This document shows positions 8,901-16,665 of a DNA stretch of 64,000 nucleotides, piece after piece. Under the pieces are notes generated by a model. The model had not been told where the DNA came from and searched no databases. It saw nothing but the letters and a program-made list of their open reading frames with translations. The first letter of the stretch is position 1; each line of letters begins with the position of its first letter. Source of the DNA: Paenibacillus sp. 453mf (GTDB lineage: Bacteria > Bacillota > Bacilli > Paenibacillales > Paenibacillaceae); assembly GCF_900116105.1 (NCBI RefSeq), contig NZ_FPAC01000001.1, forward strand, positions 2,036,862 through 2,100,861. The letters are read 5' to 3'. The translations under genes and the position numbers were made by a program.

Positions 8901-9938
8901 ATCATCTTCAACCGATTGCTCAATCGCCGCAATAACGCCTGAAGTCGGACCGCTTCCACCTGGGCCGAGCACACGGTATGCATACAAATCAGCTCCATAA
9001 GCTACACCCCTTACCCAGCCGGTTCCACTTTCTGGATCTAGCGGATTACCGCGGCCGGCAATCGTCCCGGACACATGTGTTCCATGATCTGTTGCAGCTT
9101 CAGGATCATTCGGATTGGGCGGAGTTTCATAAGGATCATCGTCATTGTCGATGAAATCATAACCGCCTTTGTATGCATCAGCTAAGCTTGGATGCTCATA
9201 ATCGATCCCTGTATCCAGCACGCCTACCTTGATGCCTGTACCGTCATAACCGATATCCCAAAACGTATCTGAACCAATAAAGGGGGCACTTTCATCCATA
9301 TTCGGAGTAATACTGTTTATTGGGGTAGCTTTCACTTCGTTATCCGGGTAAACGGCTTTGACACCGGGAATCGCTAGTAAGCTTTCGACCCGATCAGCCC
9401 GGATATCTACTGCATATCCGTTGAAAACCACGGAGTATGGTGTCTTCAGAGTGGCATTAAGCCTTTTGGCAGCAGAGGCAAAAGTCTGTTGCTGCTTCTG
9501 AATGAGGCTGCGCTGATTGTTATTTGCCGAACTTAAACTTTGAGAAGACTTAGATTCATAGAGAGCAATCGGCTCTTCTGATAACTCTACGATTACACTA
9601 ATCGTGCTTGTACCGTCTGATTCTGGAACATAATTTTGAGGTACAATCACTGAGGAAGCTCGTTTGGAATTTTCACTCTGTGAATAGGATTGAATCTTTG
9701 AACCGTTACTAGCATTCTGACCAGCACTTTCTAATGCTTCTTGTTTTTTGCCACTATTCCATGTGACACCATCGAGAAGAGAATTCAGCTTGTTCTGATC
9801 TACATTAAACACGGAAGGGTCAAACTTTCTGGTGCTAGCCTCTGCTCCGGTGACTACTGCGGGAAATACAGTGGATAGGAATAACGTGGAGACAACCGAT
9901 AGTGACATCAATCTGCGTCGAATGGGCTTAGACTGCAT
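5979..9938 (-). CDS. Multidomain S8 subtilisin-like protease (Vpr-like) with C-terminal dockerin
   Basis: A secreted 1319-residue protease. Order: signal peptide (1-33); I9-type propeptide (about 110-205); S8 catalytic domain with Asp242 (VGVLDTGID), His285 (DHGTHVSGT) and Ser596 (GTSMATPHVAG). A PA domain is inserted before the serine (about 440-540), as in Vpr and lactocepins. Next come beta-sandwich domains including an FlgD/Ig-like segment (SPNEDMLSDYTD), a cohesin-like domain (about 1012-1159), a carboxypeptidase-regulatory-like domain (about 1160-1258) and a dockerin (1259-1319). The dockerin has two calcium loops, DINNDGAVNLVD and DINRDSAVDLLD. The longest frame starts at TTG 9962, but AAGGAGGAG sits just before ATG 9938, which I use. 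The cohesin-SLH gene follows, suggesting wall attachment. Protein substrate unknown. Confidence 0.92.
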   Translation of the reverse strand: MQSKPIRRRLMSLSVVSTLFLSTVFPAVVTGAEASTRKFDPSVFNVDQNKLNSLLDGVTWNSGKKQEALESAGQNASNGSKIQSYSQSENSKRASSVIVPQNYVPESDGTSTISVIVELSEEPIALYESKSSQSLSSANNNQRSLIQKQQQTFASAAKRLNATLKTPYSVVFNGYAVDIRADRVESLLAIPGVKAVYPDNEVKATPINSITPNMDESAPFIGSDTFWDIGYDGTGIKVGVLDTGIDYEHPSLADAYKGGYDFIDNDDDPYETPPNPNDPEAATDHGTHVSGTIAGRGNPLDPESGTGWVRGVAYGADLYAYRVLGPGGSGPTSGVIAAIEQSVEDDMDIINLSLGSEMNNEFDPASVALNNAALAGVVTVVANGNSGPDDYTLGSPGAAEIPISVGASTPPLNVPTVDGEGLITSYGSLMTFSPDLSSLDGESIEVVYAGLGTVDETEAVDLLGKVALIQRGSISFAEKSVNAQAAGAVAAIIYNNESGNFGGTLGAPGDYIPTLSISLEDGTALKSKIEATPGYEITFGIDLQQDLMADFSSRGPALPKYGIKPDISAPGVAIRSSIPAYGGDYSEAYADFQGTSMATPHVAGAAALLLDKDASLTLSEIKGLMTNNALKLSDLNGNRYEHNIQGAGRLDLESTLEAKSVALVQEETTAVESGDETPYETGLLSYGILDGGSTSTKTIEVSDIVGEASSYTVSTEWYGTAPGTLSVSESSITVPVNGQASIDVTIAMNNGIADGNYEGEIILTEAGGHQLQIPVYVYVGEPVEIPVVSDVAVDPQFFSPNEDMLSDYTDIYFSVNSENSYVSLDVYDLTTGEWVAVIDETEGGLEPGDYWIPQWDGTVNDYGPEDFKLQDGIYAVAPFAFSNGEWIELLDQAYPFVLDTEAPVSSLNDPEITVEGNIGTIRGRIESDLMVDALGNYSGIVVEAGYLLDGDWEYTVGSISDNGEFTIEVPIVEGQNEFEVYVYDYTGNGFIEPSHLVSYESDGEEPGEPTPGEISLTVDPSADEVDVNEAFNLDIDFSEVEDLYSAQFSLTYDEDLIKGTTAPSVVLSTYQEEQNPGVTPYVYEETTALGNGLAKTDYVITLVGLESGYTGEGALASFNFAGASEGEYDFELSNVRALNSTSADIAVGDVTGASVTVTSDPSPGQYSITGSIDAEAFADSVDYSETWYQGADGVHKVVVEAVDGNGTVAGVGTVRADGTYTIEVPEGTYTVRVVVPGHITETAGVTVDGNETLNFGPLTAGDINNDGAVNLVDLQLTAKEFGKTRGTAWANAKASAADINRDSAVDLLDISYIIGNYEL

Positions 9939-10406
9939 ACTACTCCTCCTTATACTATTCAATGTAAGCTAAGTTTCTACAATGCTCTATCAATCTTCTT
10001 CTCTTCTGCTCATCGCATGTCTCCTTTTTCGATAAACTTCTTCTATGTAGCTTGAAGTTGTTCGAAAACTATTCTAATTCAACACTCTTAAAAACATTGT
10101 AGAATTTCCTGTTGTCCCTCATATGATGGTAGATTTGTTGTCAAACCCCTTGATTTTACACAAATCTCGAGCTATTTTCGCATCAAATCGAACATATCAA
10201 ACCACTAAGGTGAAGTAATTTGACATCACATTCTATTCTACCAATGGATGAATGCTGTATAATCCATAGACCTTTTGTCATTTTGACTCGTAATCTCGAA
10301 CCCTAATATTAAAAAACAGGAATTTAGTGCTACATATTGTATCAATCATGATATAGGAATAGTCGAAATGTACTAGAATAGGAAACACAGCATATTCATT
10401 TAAAGT
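9939..10406. other. Intergenic region upstream of the S8 protease
   Basis: About 470 bases without a credible gene. It should hold the protease promoter. A perfect minus-strand TTGACA occurs near 10137-10142, but I find no -10 element at standard spacing. A short inverted repeat (TATCA/TGATA) lies near 10340. Nothing else is supported. Confidence 0.4.
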
Positions 10407-10451
10407 AAAAAAAAGCCTATATCCCCCCTAGTTCAGGACAAATACAGGCTT
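10407..10451 (-). terminator. Intrinsic terminator of the GNAT gene
   Basis: Minus-strand stem AAGCCTGTAT / ATATAGGCTT (one G-T pair), extended by a GTCC/GGGG segment and followed by eight T residues. It begins six bases after the stop codon at 10458. Confidence 0.85.
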
Positions 10452-10457
10452 CTTTCA

Positions 10458-11369
10458 CTATTTTGTTGTATTTAAAATGTAGAAATCAAGTTCATGTTCG
10501 ACAGTATAACCCACCCTCAAATATATCCCGAGTGCTGTACTATTCGAGCTCGACACACATAATCTGATCTCTTCAATAGGTCTGTCAAACAAGTCCGTTA
10601 CCGCATATCGTATTAATTCAGTGCCAATCCCCTTATTCCGAGCAGCAGCAGATACCGCGATATATTCCACACTTCCTTCAGCATGTTCTTCATTTACTTC
10701 CGTGTAGATATAACCAAGGAGTTCTTCTTCTTGTAGATATAGAAACAACCGATTCTCGTCACTTAGACGTTCAAGGATTGCCGAAGAATTATAGTAGGTA
10801 CTTGGAAAACACTGATCATGTAAGTTCGAAAAGGCTTCTTTCCATCGCTTATCCCAAGCTGCAATGGAGTTATTCAACTTACTATCTATGCGGGATCTCC
10901 CTTGCTCCAATTTTGCGCTGCTTCTTCTAATTACAAGAACAGATTCCTTCTGCTTATAAACAAAGCCTAACTGGTTCATGAACTCTCTAGCACGATCATT
11001 CGCGGTATTATAGAATCCTTTAAACGTATGTACACGGTTCCCTAGCTTCGCTACTCCTGTATTCCATAGATCTGTGGCAATTCTCTGCCATAAAGGTCCA
11101 GACTCCGTATCGATAAAAGGCCCCCAAATTTCAGCCGCTCCTTCTTCCAGGTCGACATCAAACCCGAGGAAGCCAACGATTTCTCCCTGCTCCATATAGA
11201 CAATAATCGACTCATCAAGAGATAGATCAGAAAATTTATCAGTCAGACAAGCCTCGATTTCGTGTCTATTGCCCCCTGCATATCCAACGTTGCTGCTCTT
11301 ACTCTTATTTATATTCGCGATAAACTTCGCGATCTCTCCGACTGGGGGCGTGCGAACAAATTCAGTCAC
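10458..11369 (-). CDS. GNAT-family acetyltransferase (tandem-domain)
   Basis: 303 residues, about twice one GNAT domain. The C-terminal half (about 165-303) is a clear GNAT fold: EYIAVSAAARNKGIGTELI contains the acetyl-CoA pyrophosphate loop (R/Q-x-x-G-x-G/A), and GIYLRVGYTVEHE forms the last strands. The N-terminal half (about 10-150) keeps the fold's overall pattern (IVYMEQGEIVGFLGFD, then REFMNQLGFVYKQK) but has no clear acetyl-CoA loop, so it may be a degenerate copy. Start GTG 11369 has AGGAGG nine bases upstream. It is a single gene with its own terminator. Substrate unknown; tandem GNATs modify small amines, antibiotics or protein N-termini. Confidence 0.82.
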   Translation of the reverse strand: MTEFVRTPPVGEIAKFIANINKSKSSNVGYAGGNRHEIEACLTDKFSDLSLDESIIVYMEQGEIVGFLGFDVDLEEGAAEIWGPFIDTESGPLWQRIATDLWNTGVAKLGNRVHTFKGFYNTANDRAREFMNQLGFVYKQKESVLVIRRSSAKLEQGRSRIDSKLNNSIAAWDKRWKEAFSNLHDQCFPSTYYNSSAILERLSDENRLFLYLQEEELLGYIYTEVNEEHAEGSVEYIAVSAAARNKGIGTELIRYAVTDLFDRPIEEIRLCVSSSNSTALGIYLRVGYTVEHELDFYILNTTK

Positions 11370-11820
11370 GCTTCTAGTCCTCCTTTTTATCCACCATTAT
11401 TAGATCAATAATTTTTGTTATCCAAAAATCACCTTACATTCTCTTCTTCTCTCCCACAAGGGTAAAGATTAATTATAGTTAATTAATTTCTTGCAGCATG
11501 TATATCTCGATAAAAACGCGAATAATCAAACAAAAAGGTATCGTCTGCATGCAGTTTTGCAGGGTGCGAATACCAATTCGATCATTCCCTGATGTGACTG
11601 TCCTGGTGAGCTGGAAATATGAAATCTGCTTAGAAAGTGTTTATAATCAACATAAAATATCGCCACCCTTACATAATCCTCTCGATGGGGATGAGCAGAT
11701 TATATTACAACTTCACAGCATTGTTAAATAAATTTCTCTTTTGCCAATTCCACATCCGTCTAGATCATTTCCATTTTTCTGTCATACCCTATCTTATCTT
11801 CGATCAAAGGAGGTTTTTAG
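11370..11820. other. Intergenic region between the GNAT gene and yjcZ pair
   Basis: About 450 bases carrying two divergent promoters. An AT-rich palindrome (ATTAATT/AATTAAT) sits at 11468-11487. Before the first yjcZ copy, CATACCCTA at 11783-11791 resembles a sigma-K -10 element (CATAnnnTA), but no AC-type -35 is at the right distance. AAAGGAGG precedes the ATG at 11821. Short open frames here have no ribosome site and I do not call them. Confidence 0.4.
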
Positions 11821-11964
11821 ATGAGTGGAGTAGTAGAAAGTTGTGGCGTTGGTGGCTACGGCGGTGGAAATAAAATTGGTGCGATCTTGGTACTCTTTAT
11901 TCTCCTCGTCATTATTGCCGCTTCATTCGGTTGGGGCGGTCTTGGCGGATTTGGTGGTTACTGA
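11821..11964 (+). CDS. YjcZ-family sporulation-associated miniprotein, copy 1
   Basis: A 47-residue protein: a glycine/tyrosine-rich head (GVGGYGGG), one transmembrane helix (IGAILVLFILLVIIAASF) and a tail FGWGGLGGFGGY. This is the pattern of the tiny YjcZ family, many of which are made during sporulation in Bacillus. AAAGGAGG lies 6 bases upstream of the ATG. A related gene follows 114 bases downstream; the helix and tail are almost the same, so the pair arose by tandem duplication. The head of this copy carries a cysteine (ESCGVGG) that the second copy lacks. Function beyond spore-envelope association is unknown for most members. Confidence 0.88.
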   Translation: MSGVVESCGVGGYGGGNKIGAILVLFILLVIIAASFGWGGLGGFGGY

Positions 11965-12018
11965 ATTTGAGTCATTAAGACAGGGCCCTGATCATGAAAT
12001 TAAGGGTAAAATAGTCCA

Positions 12019-12047
12019 GACCAATAGTCTCGATGCAACATAAAATA
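12019..12047 (+). promoter_or_regulatory. Candidate sigma-K-type promoter of the second yjcZ gene
   Basis: GACC at 12019-12022, a 16-base spacer, then CATAAAATA at 12039-12047. This fits the mother-cell sigma-K consensus (-35 mACm, -10 CATAnnnTA). Transcription would start near 12054, 24 bases before the GTG start. It fits sporulation control of this gene. It is a motif match read by eye. Confidence 0.45.
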
Positions 12048-12077
12048 TTCTATCTTGATAGTAAAGGAGGAATTTCT

Positions 12078-12215
12078 GTGAGCGGAGTAGTTGGAGGTTA
12101 CGGCCAAGGCGGCGGATACGGAATCGGTGCAATCCTGGTTCTCTTTATCCTCTTGGTTATCATTGCTGCATCTTTCGGATGGGGCGGATTTGGCGGCGGA
12201 TTTGGCGGTTACTAA
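12078..12215 (+). CDS. YjcZ-family sporulation-associated miniprotein, copy 2
   Basis: A 45-residue protein starting at GTG 12078, with AAGGAGG at 12064-12070 seven bases upstream. It has a glycine-rich head (GGYGQGGGYG), one hydrophobic helix (IGAILVLFILLVIIAASF, identical to that of copy 1) and a glycine-aromatic tail (FGWGGFGGGFGGY). The frame is open further upstream to 12033, but the Shine-Dalgarno and the match to copy 1 (MSGVV) fix the GTG. A strong terminator follows. Likely a membrane or spore-coat-associated peptide. Confidence 0.88.
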   Translation: MSGVVGGYGQGGGYGIGAILVLFILLVIIAASFGWGGFGGGFGGY

Positions 12216-12232
12216 TTTGATTTAATGAAGAG

Positions 12233-12266
12233 GAGGCGTTCGACAAGAACGCCTCTTTTGTTGTTT
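12233..12266 (+). terminator. Intrinsic terminator after the yjcZ pair
   Basis: Perfect 9-bp stem GAGGCGTTC / GAACGCCTC, 5-base loop, followed by TTTTGTTGTTT. It begins 17 bases after the stop codon. Confidence 0.92.
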
Positions 12267-12366
12267 CATTACACAGATCTGTAGTTTTATTCTTAAGTTC
12301 GCTTAAACCAAACCATCTTTAGACAAGCGATGGCGATGCCCTACCTGATTGACAATCTCATTTAGA

Positions 12367-14034
12367 TTACTGCTTCTTATTCATCTTATTCACGGCGCTA
12401 AACAAAGCTTTTACAGAGGATTTGGCAATATCGGCGTCAACGCCGCAGCCCCAGAATACTGTTCCATTGCTGGAAGTAATTCCGATGTAAGAAACGGCTT
12501 GGGACTTAGAACCTGTCTCTAATGCATGCTCACGGTATACCAGATCTGTATACTCTAATCCACAATGATTTTGCAGCGCATTATTAATGGCATCCAGTCT
12601 ACCGTTCCCATTTCCCGTAATTTGTTTAACTTCTCCTCCGGATTGGATCGTTACAATCGTATGGAAGTCCTCATCATCAGGAAACTGATATTTCACAAAT
12701 TCGACAGGCGCAGCAATGTTTACATATTCTTCAATAAAGATATCGTAGATCTCATTTGGCATCAGCTCTTTTTGCGTTCGATCTGATACATTCTTGACGA
12801 CATATCCAAAGTCTTCGCGCATCTTCGGTGGAAGATCAAGACCGTATTTCTGCTGAAGAATAAATCCGATGCCCCCTTTACCGGATTGACTGTTGATCCG
12901 AATGATATCTCCTTCATATTCACGACCAATATCAATCGGATCAATTAACAGATAAGGAACAGACCATTGAGCACGCTGCTCCTCCTCACGCCATTTCATC
13001 CCCTTGGCAATGGCATCCTGGTGTGAGCCTGAGAATGCGGTGAATACCAGTTCGCCGCCATAAGGATGTCTCTCATCCACATTCATTTTCGTCAGGCGTT
13101 CGTATACGGAGATGATCTCAGGAATATTGGTAAAATCCAGATGTGGATCAACTCCGTGAGAATACATATTCAGTGCTAAAGTAACGATATCTACATTTCC
13201 TGTGCGTTCTCCATTACCAAATAATGTTCCTTCCACTCGCTGTGCCCCCGCCAGCATCGCGAGCTCTGCATCAGCAACGCCGGTGCCTCGATCATTGTGT
13301 GGATGTACTGACAAGATCACATGTTTACGATGGTTTAAGTGTTCGCTCATATATTCGATCTGGCTCGCATAAATGTGCGGCATGGACATCGATACGGTAG
13401 CAGGCAGATTTATAATCACCTGATTGTCAGCTGTGGGCTGCCATACATCGAGTACACTGTTGCAGATATCCAGGGCAAATTCAATTTCCGTACCGGTAAA
13501 GCTCTCAGGCGAATACTGGAACTTAAAGTTCCCTTCTGTATCCTCTGCACACTGCTTCAACAGCTTTGCTCCAGATACCGCAATATCTATAATTTCTTTC
13601 TTGGACTTACGGAACACCTGCTCACGCTGTGCAAGGCTGGTTGAGTTGTACAGATGGACGACCGCTTTCTTAGCTCCTCTAAGGGATTCAAAGGTCTTGC
13701 GAATAATATGTTCTCTCGATTGGGTAAGTACTTGAATCGTTACGTCATCTGGAATAAGGTTCTGCTCAATCAAGGTTCTGAGAAAAGCAAATTCAGTCTC
13801 GGATGCCGCTGGAAATCCAACCTCAATCTCTTTGAAGCCAATGTGTACTAGGAGATTAAAATACTCCAGCTTCTCTTCAAGGTTCATGGGTACAACAAGT
13901 GCCTGGTTTCCATCTCGAAGATCGACACTGCACCAAGTCGGTGCTTCGGAAATATATTCTTTCTTTACCCAGTTCATGCTTGTCTTCGGGGGCATAAAAT
14001 AACCTCTGGCATACTTCTCCACATTTTTCATCAT
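12367..14034 (-). CDS. leuA: 2-isopropylmalate synthase, type 2 (leucine biosynthesis)
   Basis: Condenses acetyl-CoA with 2-ketoisovalerate, the committed step to leucine. The 555-residue protein starts with PTWCSVDLRDGNQALVVP (DRDG-type metal-binding motif) and has the HPHNDRGTGVA metal/active-site motif near residue 265. The C-terminal regulatory LeuA dimer domain (about 425-550) would sense leucine. Length and motifs match the actinobacterial/yeast-type synthase rather than the short E. coli type. The longest frame begins at 14097, inside the leader terminator, so I start at ATG 14034 (ATG 14031 also possible) behind AAGGGTGG. A T-box leader directly upstream makes expression respond to uncharged tRNA. 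It stands alone, not in an ilv-leu operon. Confidence 0.95.
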   Translation of the reverse strand: MMKNVEKYARGYFMPPKTSMNWVKKEYISEAPTWCSVDLRDGNQALVVPMNLEEKLEYFNLLVHIGFKEIEVGFPAASETEFAFLRTLIEQNLIPDDVTIQVLTQSREHIIRKTFESLRGAKKAVVHLYNSTSLAQREQVFRKSKKEIIDIAVSGAKLLKQCAEDTEGNFKFQYSPESFTGTEIEFALDICNSVLDVWQPTADNQVIINLPATVSMSMPHIYASQIEYMSEHLNHRKHVILSVHPHNDRGTGVADAELAMLAGAQRVEGTLFGNGERTGNVDIVTLALNMYSHGVDPHLDFTNIPEIISVYERLTKMNVDERHPYGGELVFTAFSGSHQDAIAKGMKWREEEQRAQWSVPYLLIDPIDIGREYEGDIIRINSQSGKGGIGFILQQKYGLDLPPKMREDFGYVVKNVSDRTQKELMPNEIYDIFIEEYVNIAAPVEFVKYQFPDDEDFHTIVTIQSGGEVKQITGNGNGRLDAINNALQNHCGLEYTDLVYREHALETGSKSQAVSYIGITSSNGTVFWGCGVDADIAKSSVKALFSAVNKMNKKQ

Positions 14035-14081
14035 AACGACCACCCTTTTCCCAATAGTATGTACATCTGATTTATGGATGC

Positions 14082-14345
14082 AAAAAAAGCCTTCCATCTC
14101 TTAACTAAGAGACGAAAGACTTTACATCTTACGTGGTACCACTCTAATTCATACCATACGGTATGCACTCAGGCAGATACAGGTCCTAATTGCGAATGAA
14201 CTCATATCCCCTAATTGATAACGGTTAGGACTCCGGCTCCACCTACTACAGTTCAGCGAGCTACTTCAAGGTGAGTTCCAACATTCCCTTGCGGCTGTTT
14301 TGCACCGGCCAACAGCTCTCTGAGCGCTTGGAATGATGTACTATT
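14082..14345 (-). promoter_or_regulatory. T-box leader riboswitch of leuA, likely tRNA-Leu responsive
   Basis: On the minus strand the conserved T-box sequence AGAGTGGTACCACG lies at 14132-14145. A terminator stem follows (AAAGTCTTTCGTCTCTTA with TAAGAGATGGAAGGCTTT) with a T7 run at 14082-14123. Upstream is a Stem I with the AGAGAG and GGTGCAAAACAGC elements (about 14290-14340). In GGAACTCACC the codon CTC at 14273-14275 is in the expected specifier position, which would make the sensor leucine-specific and match the gene. The 3D pairing was not computed; the T-box identity is secure and the specifier is a good candidate. Confidence 0.92.
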
Positions 14346-14509
14346 CCTCTTCATCGTATTTAAATATTGATGTCATTTTATACTACAAAATTGAAGTTAG
14401 CAAGTGAATTAACGAAAAAACTTACAAGGTCCGTAAATTAAATCACGATATTGAGATCTCTGTTTATAATTATATTCGTGCTATTTCCGTTGTATCTACG
14501 ATTTCACGA

Positions 14510-14896
14510 TTACGCCACTTTGGTTTGAAAACTATGCACCAGGATAGGGGTTATCAAATTGTCAGTTGCAAAATATAACACCCCGAACACAAAGCTTGGG
14601 ATGGCGATATTGATGTACATGATCGGTTTCTTGAAATATGAAAAATGAAAGGCTAAAAATAGTAAAGATGTTATTGTAATGGCCAGCCATTCCATATCAA
14701 AAAACATGTACAGCAAATTCTGAATGATTCCTCTGAACAGCAATTCTTCAAAAATTCCTGCAAGTCCCATAAATACAGTAATGTAGGGCAAAGAGTAATC
14801 CTGATAGCTCTTGTTGGCCTCATCGATGTGCTGCTCTACCTCTTTCGTATGTATTAAAGCCTAGCTGTATGCTGCAAAATATATGATTACCACCAT
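14510..14896 (-). pseudogene. Broken CPBP-family intramembrane protease gene
   Basis: The readable part encodes the core of a CPBP (Abi/CaaX-like) membrane protease: EELLFRG (glutamate motif, near base 14740) and the FAFH-like LAFHFSYF motif, ending in ITPILVHSF. Upstream the same frame continues through ALIHTKEVEQHIDEANKSYQ to an in-frame TAG at 14861-14863. Beyond the TAG it continues through a short hydrophobic stretch to an ATG at 14896. The N-terminal membrane helices normal for the family (length about 200-300) are missing. A TTG at 14791 could start a short product, but no Shine-Dalgarno is evident. I read this as a decayed gene. Confidence 0.7.
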
Positions 14897-14989
14897 GCAG
14901 CCTTTCTATAGGATAAATGGAAATATTCTCCGGCACAAGTCATCTATAATCCTAATTAATGAAGACTAGGTTACGACTTTCCTAACTAG

Positions 14990-15478
14990 TTAATCCCAAC
15001 GCTGATCCAGCTTATCCGCATAGAAGGCAATAGCCTTTCTGTAACTCTGAACTCCGGAATTACTAGAATTCTCAGCGATTTCCTCAAGCAGCAGTCGCAT
15101 TGCAACTGCATATTCTTTTAGATTATACTGGACCATCGCAAGAAAGACTCTAAACTCTTTATTCTCCGGAAATTCATCTATACCTTGCCTTAATACGTTC
15201 TCGGCAGCTTCATATTGACCTAAGGTTCGATACGTACTGCCCAGTCCCAACAAAGCCCCTGATCTATCTTCTCCCTGTATCCCCATCGATATGGCGTCCA
15301 AATAATAGGGAACAGCTTCTTTCTCAAGTCCTAAAGAATCATAAGTCCAGGCAATCTGATAATTTAATTGAGCCGCTTGCTCTGCTTCAATTGTATTTAA
15401 TAATTGCAGCAATCGTTCAAGCGCTTCTTCCTTGTTGCCTTCATTTCTTAATTTAATGGCTTCCCCTATCAAATTCAT
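14990..15478 (-). CDS. Tetratricopeptide-repeat protein
   Basis: 162 residues, almost entirely TPR-like helical hairpins. One repeat is at about 6-36 (EGNKEEALERLLQLL), one at about 38-70 (AWTYDSLGLEKEAVPYYLDA), one at about 75-107 (LGSTYRTLGQYEAAENVLRQ) and one at about 110-140 (FLAMVQYNLKEYAVAMRLLL). No signal peptide or catalytic motif is present, so it is probably a cytoplasmic protein-interaction scaffold. A start at ATG 15478 fits the first helix. The gene upstream (15546) ends 67 bases before it on the same strand, so they may be co-transcribed. Partner unknown. Confidence 0.85.
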   Translation of the reverse strand: MNLIGEAIKLRNEGNKEEALERLLQLLNTIEAEQAAQLNYQIAWTYDSLGLEKEAVPYYLDAISMGIQGEDRSGALLGLGSTYRTLGQYEAAENVLRQGIDEFPENKEFRVFLAMVQYNLKEYAVAMRLLLEEIAENSSNSGVQSYRKAIAFYADKLDQRWD

Positions 15479-15545
15479 GACCGATACTCTTTCTAGTAAC
15501 TTGCTTGCAGTTTATATCTTAACAAGCACATAATCCACATTGAAG

Positions 15546-16472
15546 TCATTGATTAGTTATACTTGTTTTTTCCCTATTCATAATTCCATCTACCCATTCA
15601 TAACACTCTGCAAGCTCTGCATCTGTAATACGGTCAGATCGGTGCTCAAACAAAATAAGAATGTCCGAATTCAGCTTCTGAATGGTCCTAAGATAGTCCT
15701 CAATCGGAGCCCAGCCATCATCAGGAGATAACTTCGGCAGTACCGGATGATGCCTTAGAACATGATGATCTGTGTAGCGGGCATTGGATAGATGAATTAG
15801 CTTAGCATAGGATGCGTACTTGCGAATAACTTTTATCGCATCAAATTCCGGATCAGTCAATGTTTGAAGGAACAACCGTGCCGTATCCAGACATATTCGA
15901 ATACAAGGATACTTCTCCAGCAAACGAATCAGCAGGTCCGTATCCACGATGACACTCGGCACGGCATCAAATTCAAGAACCGGAGTAAAGCCGTACTGTT
16001 CGCCATAGCTGGATAACCTCTGGAATATCTCTTCACTGCTCCGTTCAAAAGATATCTGAGAGTGTTCATTCTCCCATTCATATTCCGCCTCATTGTCGAA
16101 ATACCATAGATCCCACTCCTTCTGCGGATCCAGTCTTACCGGCTTCGGATAATGAAACAGCACATATTCTGGCTTTAAATGCTTATCACACAAATACTCC
16201 AGCTCTTGTTCAATGAAACGAAACGCTTCTTCTCTAGTGTTCTCATCTGAGGACATAAACAGCGCATCCCGAAATTCATGTTGCCCAGCACGAGGAGCGA
16301 AATGAAATCCATACTTGAATCCATCCTTATTGGACAAGGACAAGAGCCTGTCAAAATCCTCCTCAGACTCATATAAACAATTCTCAATCCCAAAAAAATG
16401 ACTTCTGAAATCCCTTTCATATTTACCCAGATCAAAACCACCATATTGTCCGATTAGAAATTGGGCCGGCAT
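15546..16472 (-). CDS. TIM-barrel protein, sugar phosphate isomerase/epimerase (AP endonuclease 2) family
   Basis: 308 residues. The fold signature is seen in alternating strand-helix units with the family's metal ligands: FHFAPRAG (about residue 56), VLFHYPKP (about 104), VLEFDAVPS (Glu ligand near 165), ICLDTARLF (Asp near 195), KLIHLSNARYTDHH (His pair near 225) and ILFEHRSD (Glu near 285). This is the pattern of xylose-isomerase-like TIM barrels such as endonuclease IV and sugar epimerases. ATG 16472 has GGAGAG upstream. Substrate is not predictable; the acidic, tryptophan-rich insert (about 118-140) is unusual. Confidence 0.82.
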   Translation of the reverse strand: MPAQFLIGQYGGFDLGKYERDFRSHFFGIENCLYESEEDFDRLLSLSNKDGFKYGFHFAPRAGQHEFRDALFMSSDENTREEAFRFIEQELEYLCDKHLKPEYVLFHYPKPVRLDPQKEWDLWYFDNEAEYEWENEHSQISFERSSEEIFQRLSSYGEQYGFTPVLEFDAVPSVIVDTDLLIRLLEKYPCIRICLDTARLFLQTLTDPEFDAIKVIRKYASYAKLIHLSNARYTDHHVLRHHPVLPKLSPDDGWAPIEDYLRTIQKLNSDILILFEHRSDRITDAELAECYEWVDGIMNREKTSITNQ

Positions 16473-16591
16473 CTAACGTCTCTCCTCTTATGTATAAGTG
16501 ACATCCTCTAGTAATATATCATATTAAACTCTTGTAAATGGTGAATTTATTCCATACATTAATCAGGAAAATTCAACTCCTATGTTCATAT

Positions 16592-16630
16592 TACGCCGCA
16601 CAATGACCTCTTGTAAGAGATCATTGTGCG
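16592..16630. repeat. Near-perfect hairpin downstream of the ABC operon
   Basis: Stem GCACAATGACCTCTT / AAGAGATCATTGTGC with a tiny loop, 35 bases after the last gene of the ABC operon. It lacks a T-run on both strands, so it may be an mRNA 3'-end stabiliser or factor-dependent terminator rather than an intrinsic terminator. Confidence 0.6.
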
Positions 16631-16665
16631 TACGTATGCTAGTTACAGAATTCTCGTCCACAATA

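Noticed and set aside
11498-11731. Two overlapping plus-strand frames before the yjcZ genes
   Set aside because: No Shine-Dalgarno, no domain, and the second extends over the real yjcZ start in another frame.
16592-16630. Intrinsic terminator for the ABC operon
   Set aside because: The stem is good but no T-run follows on either strand, so I list it only as a hairpin.
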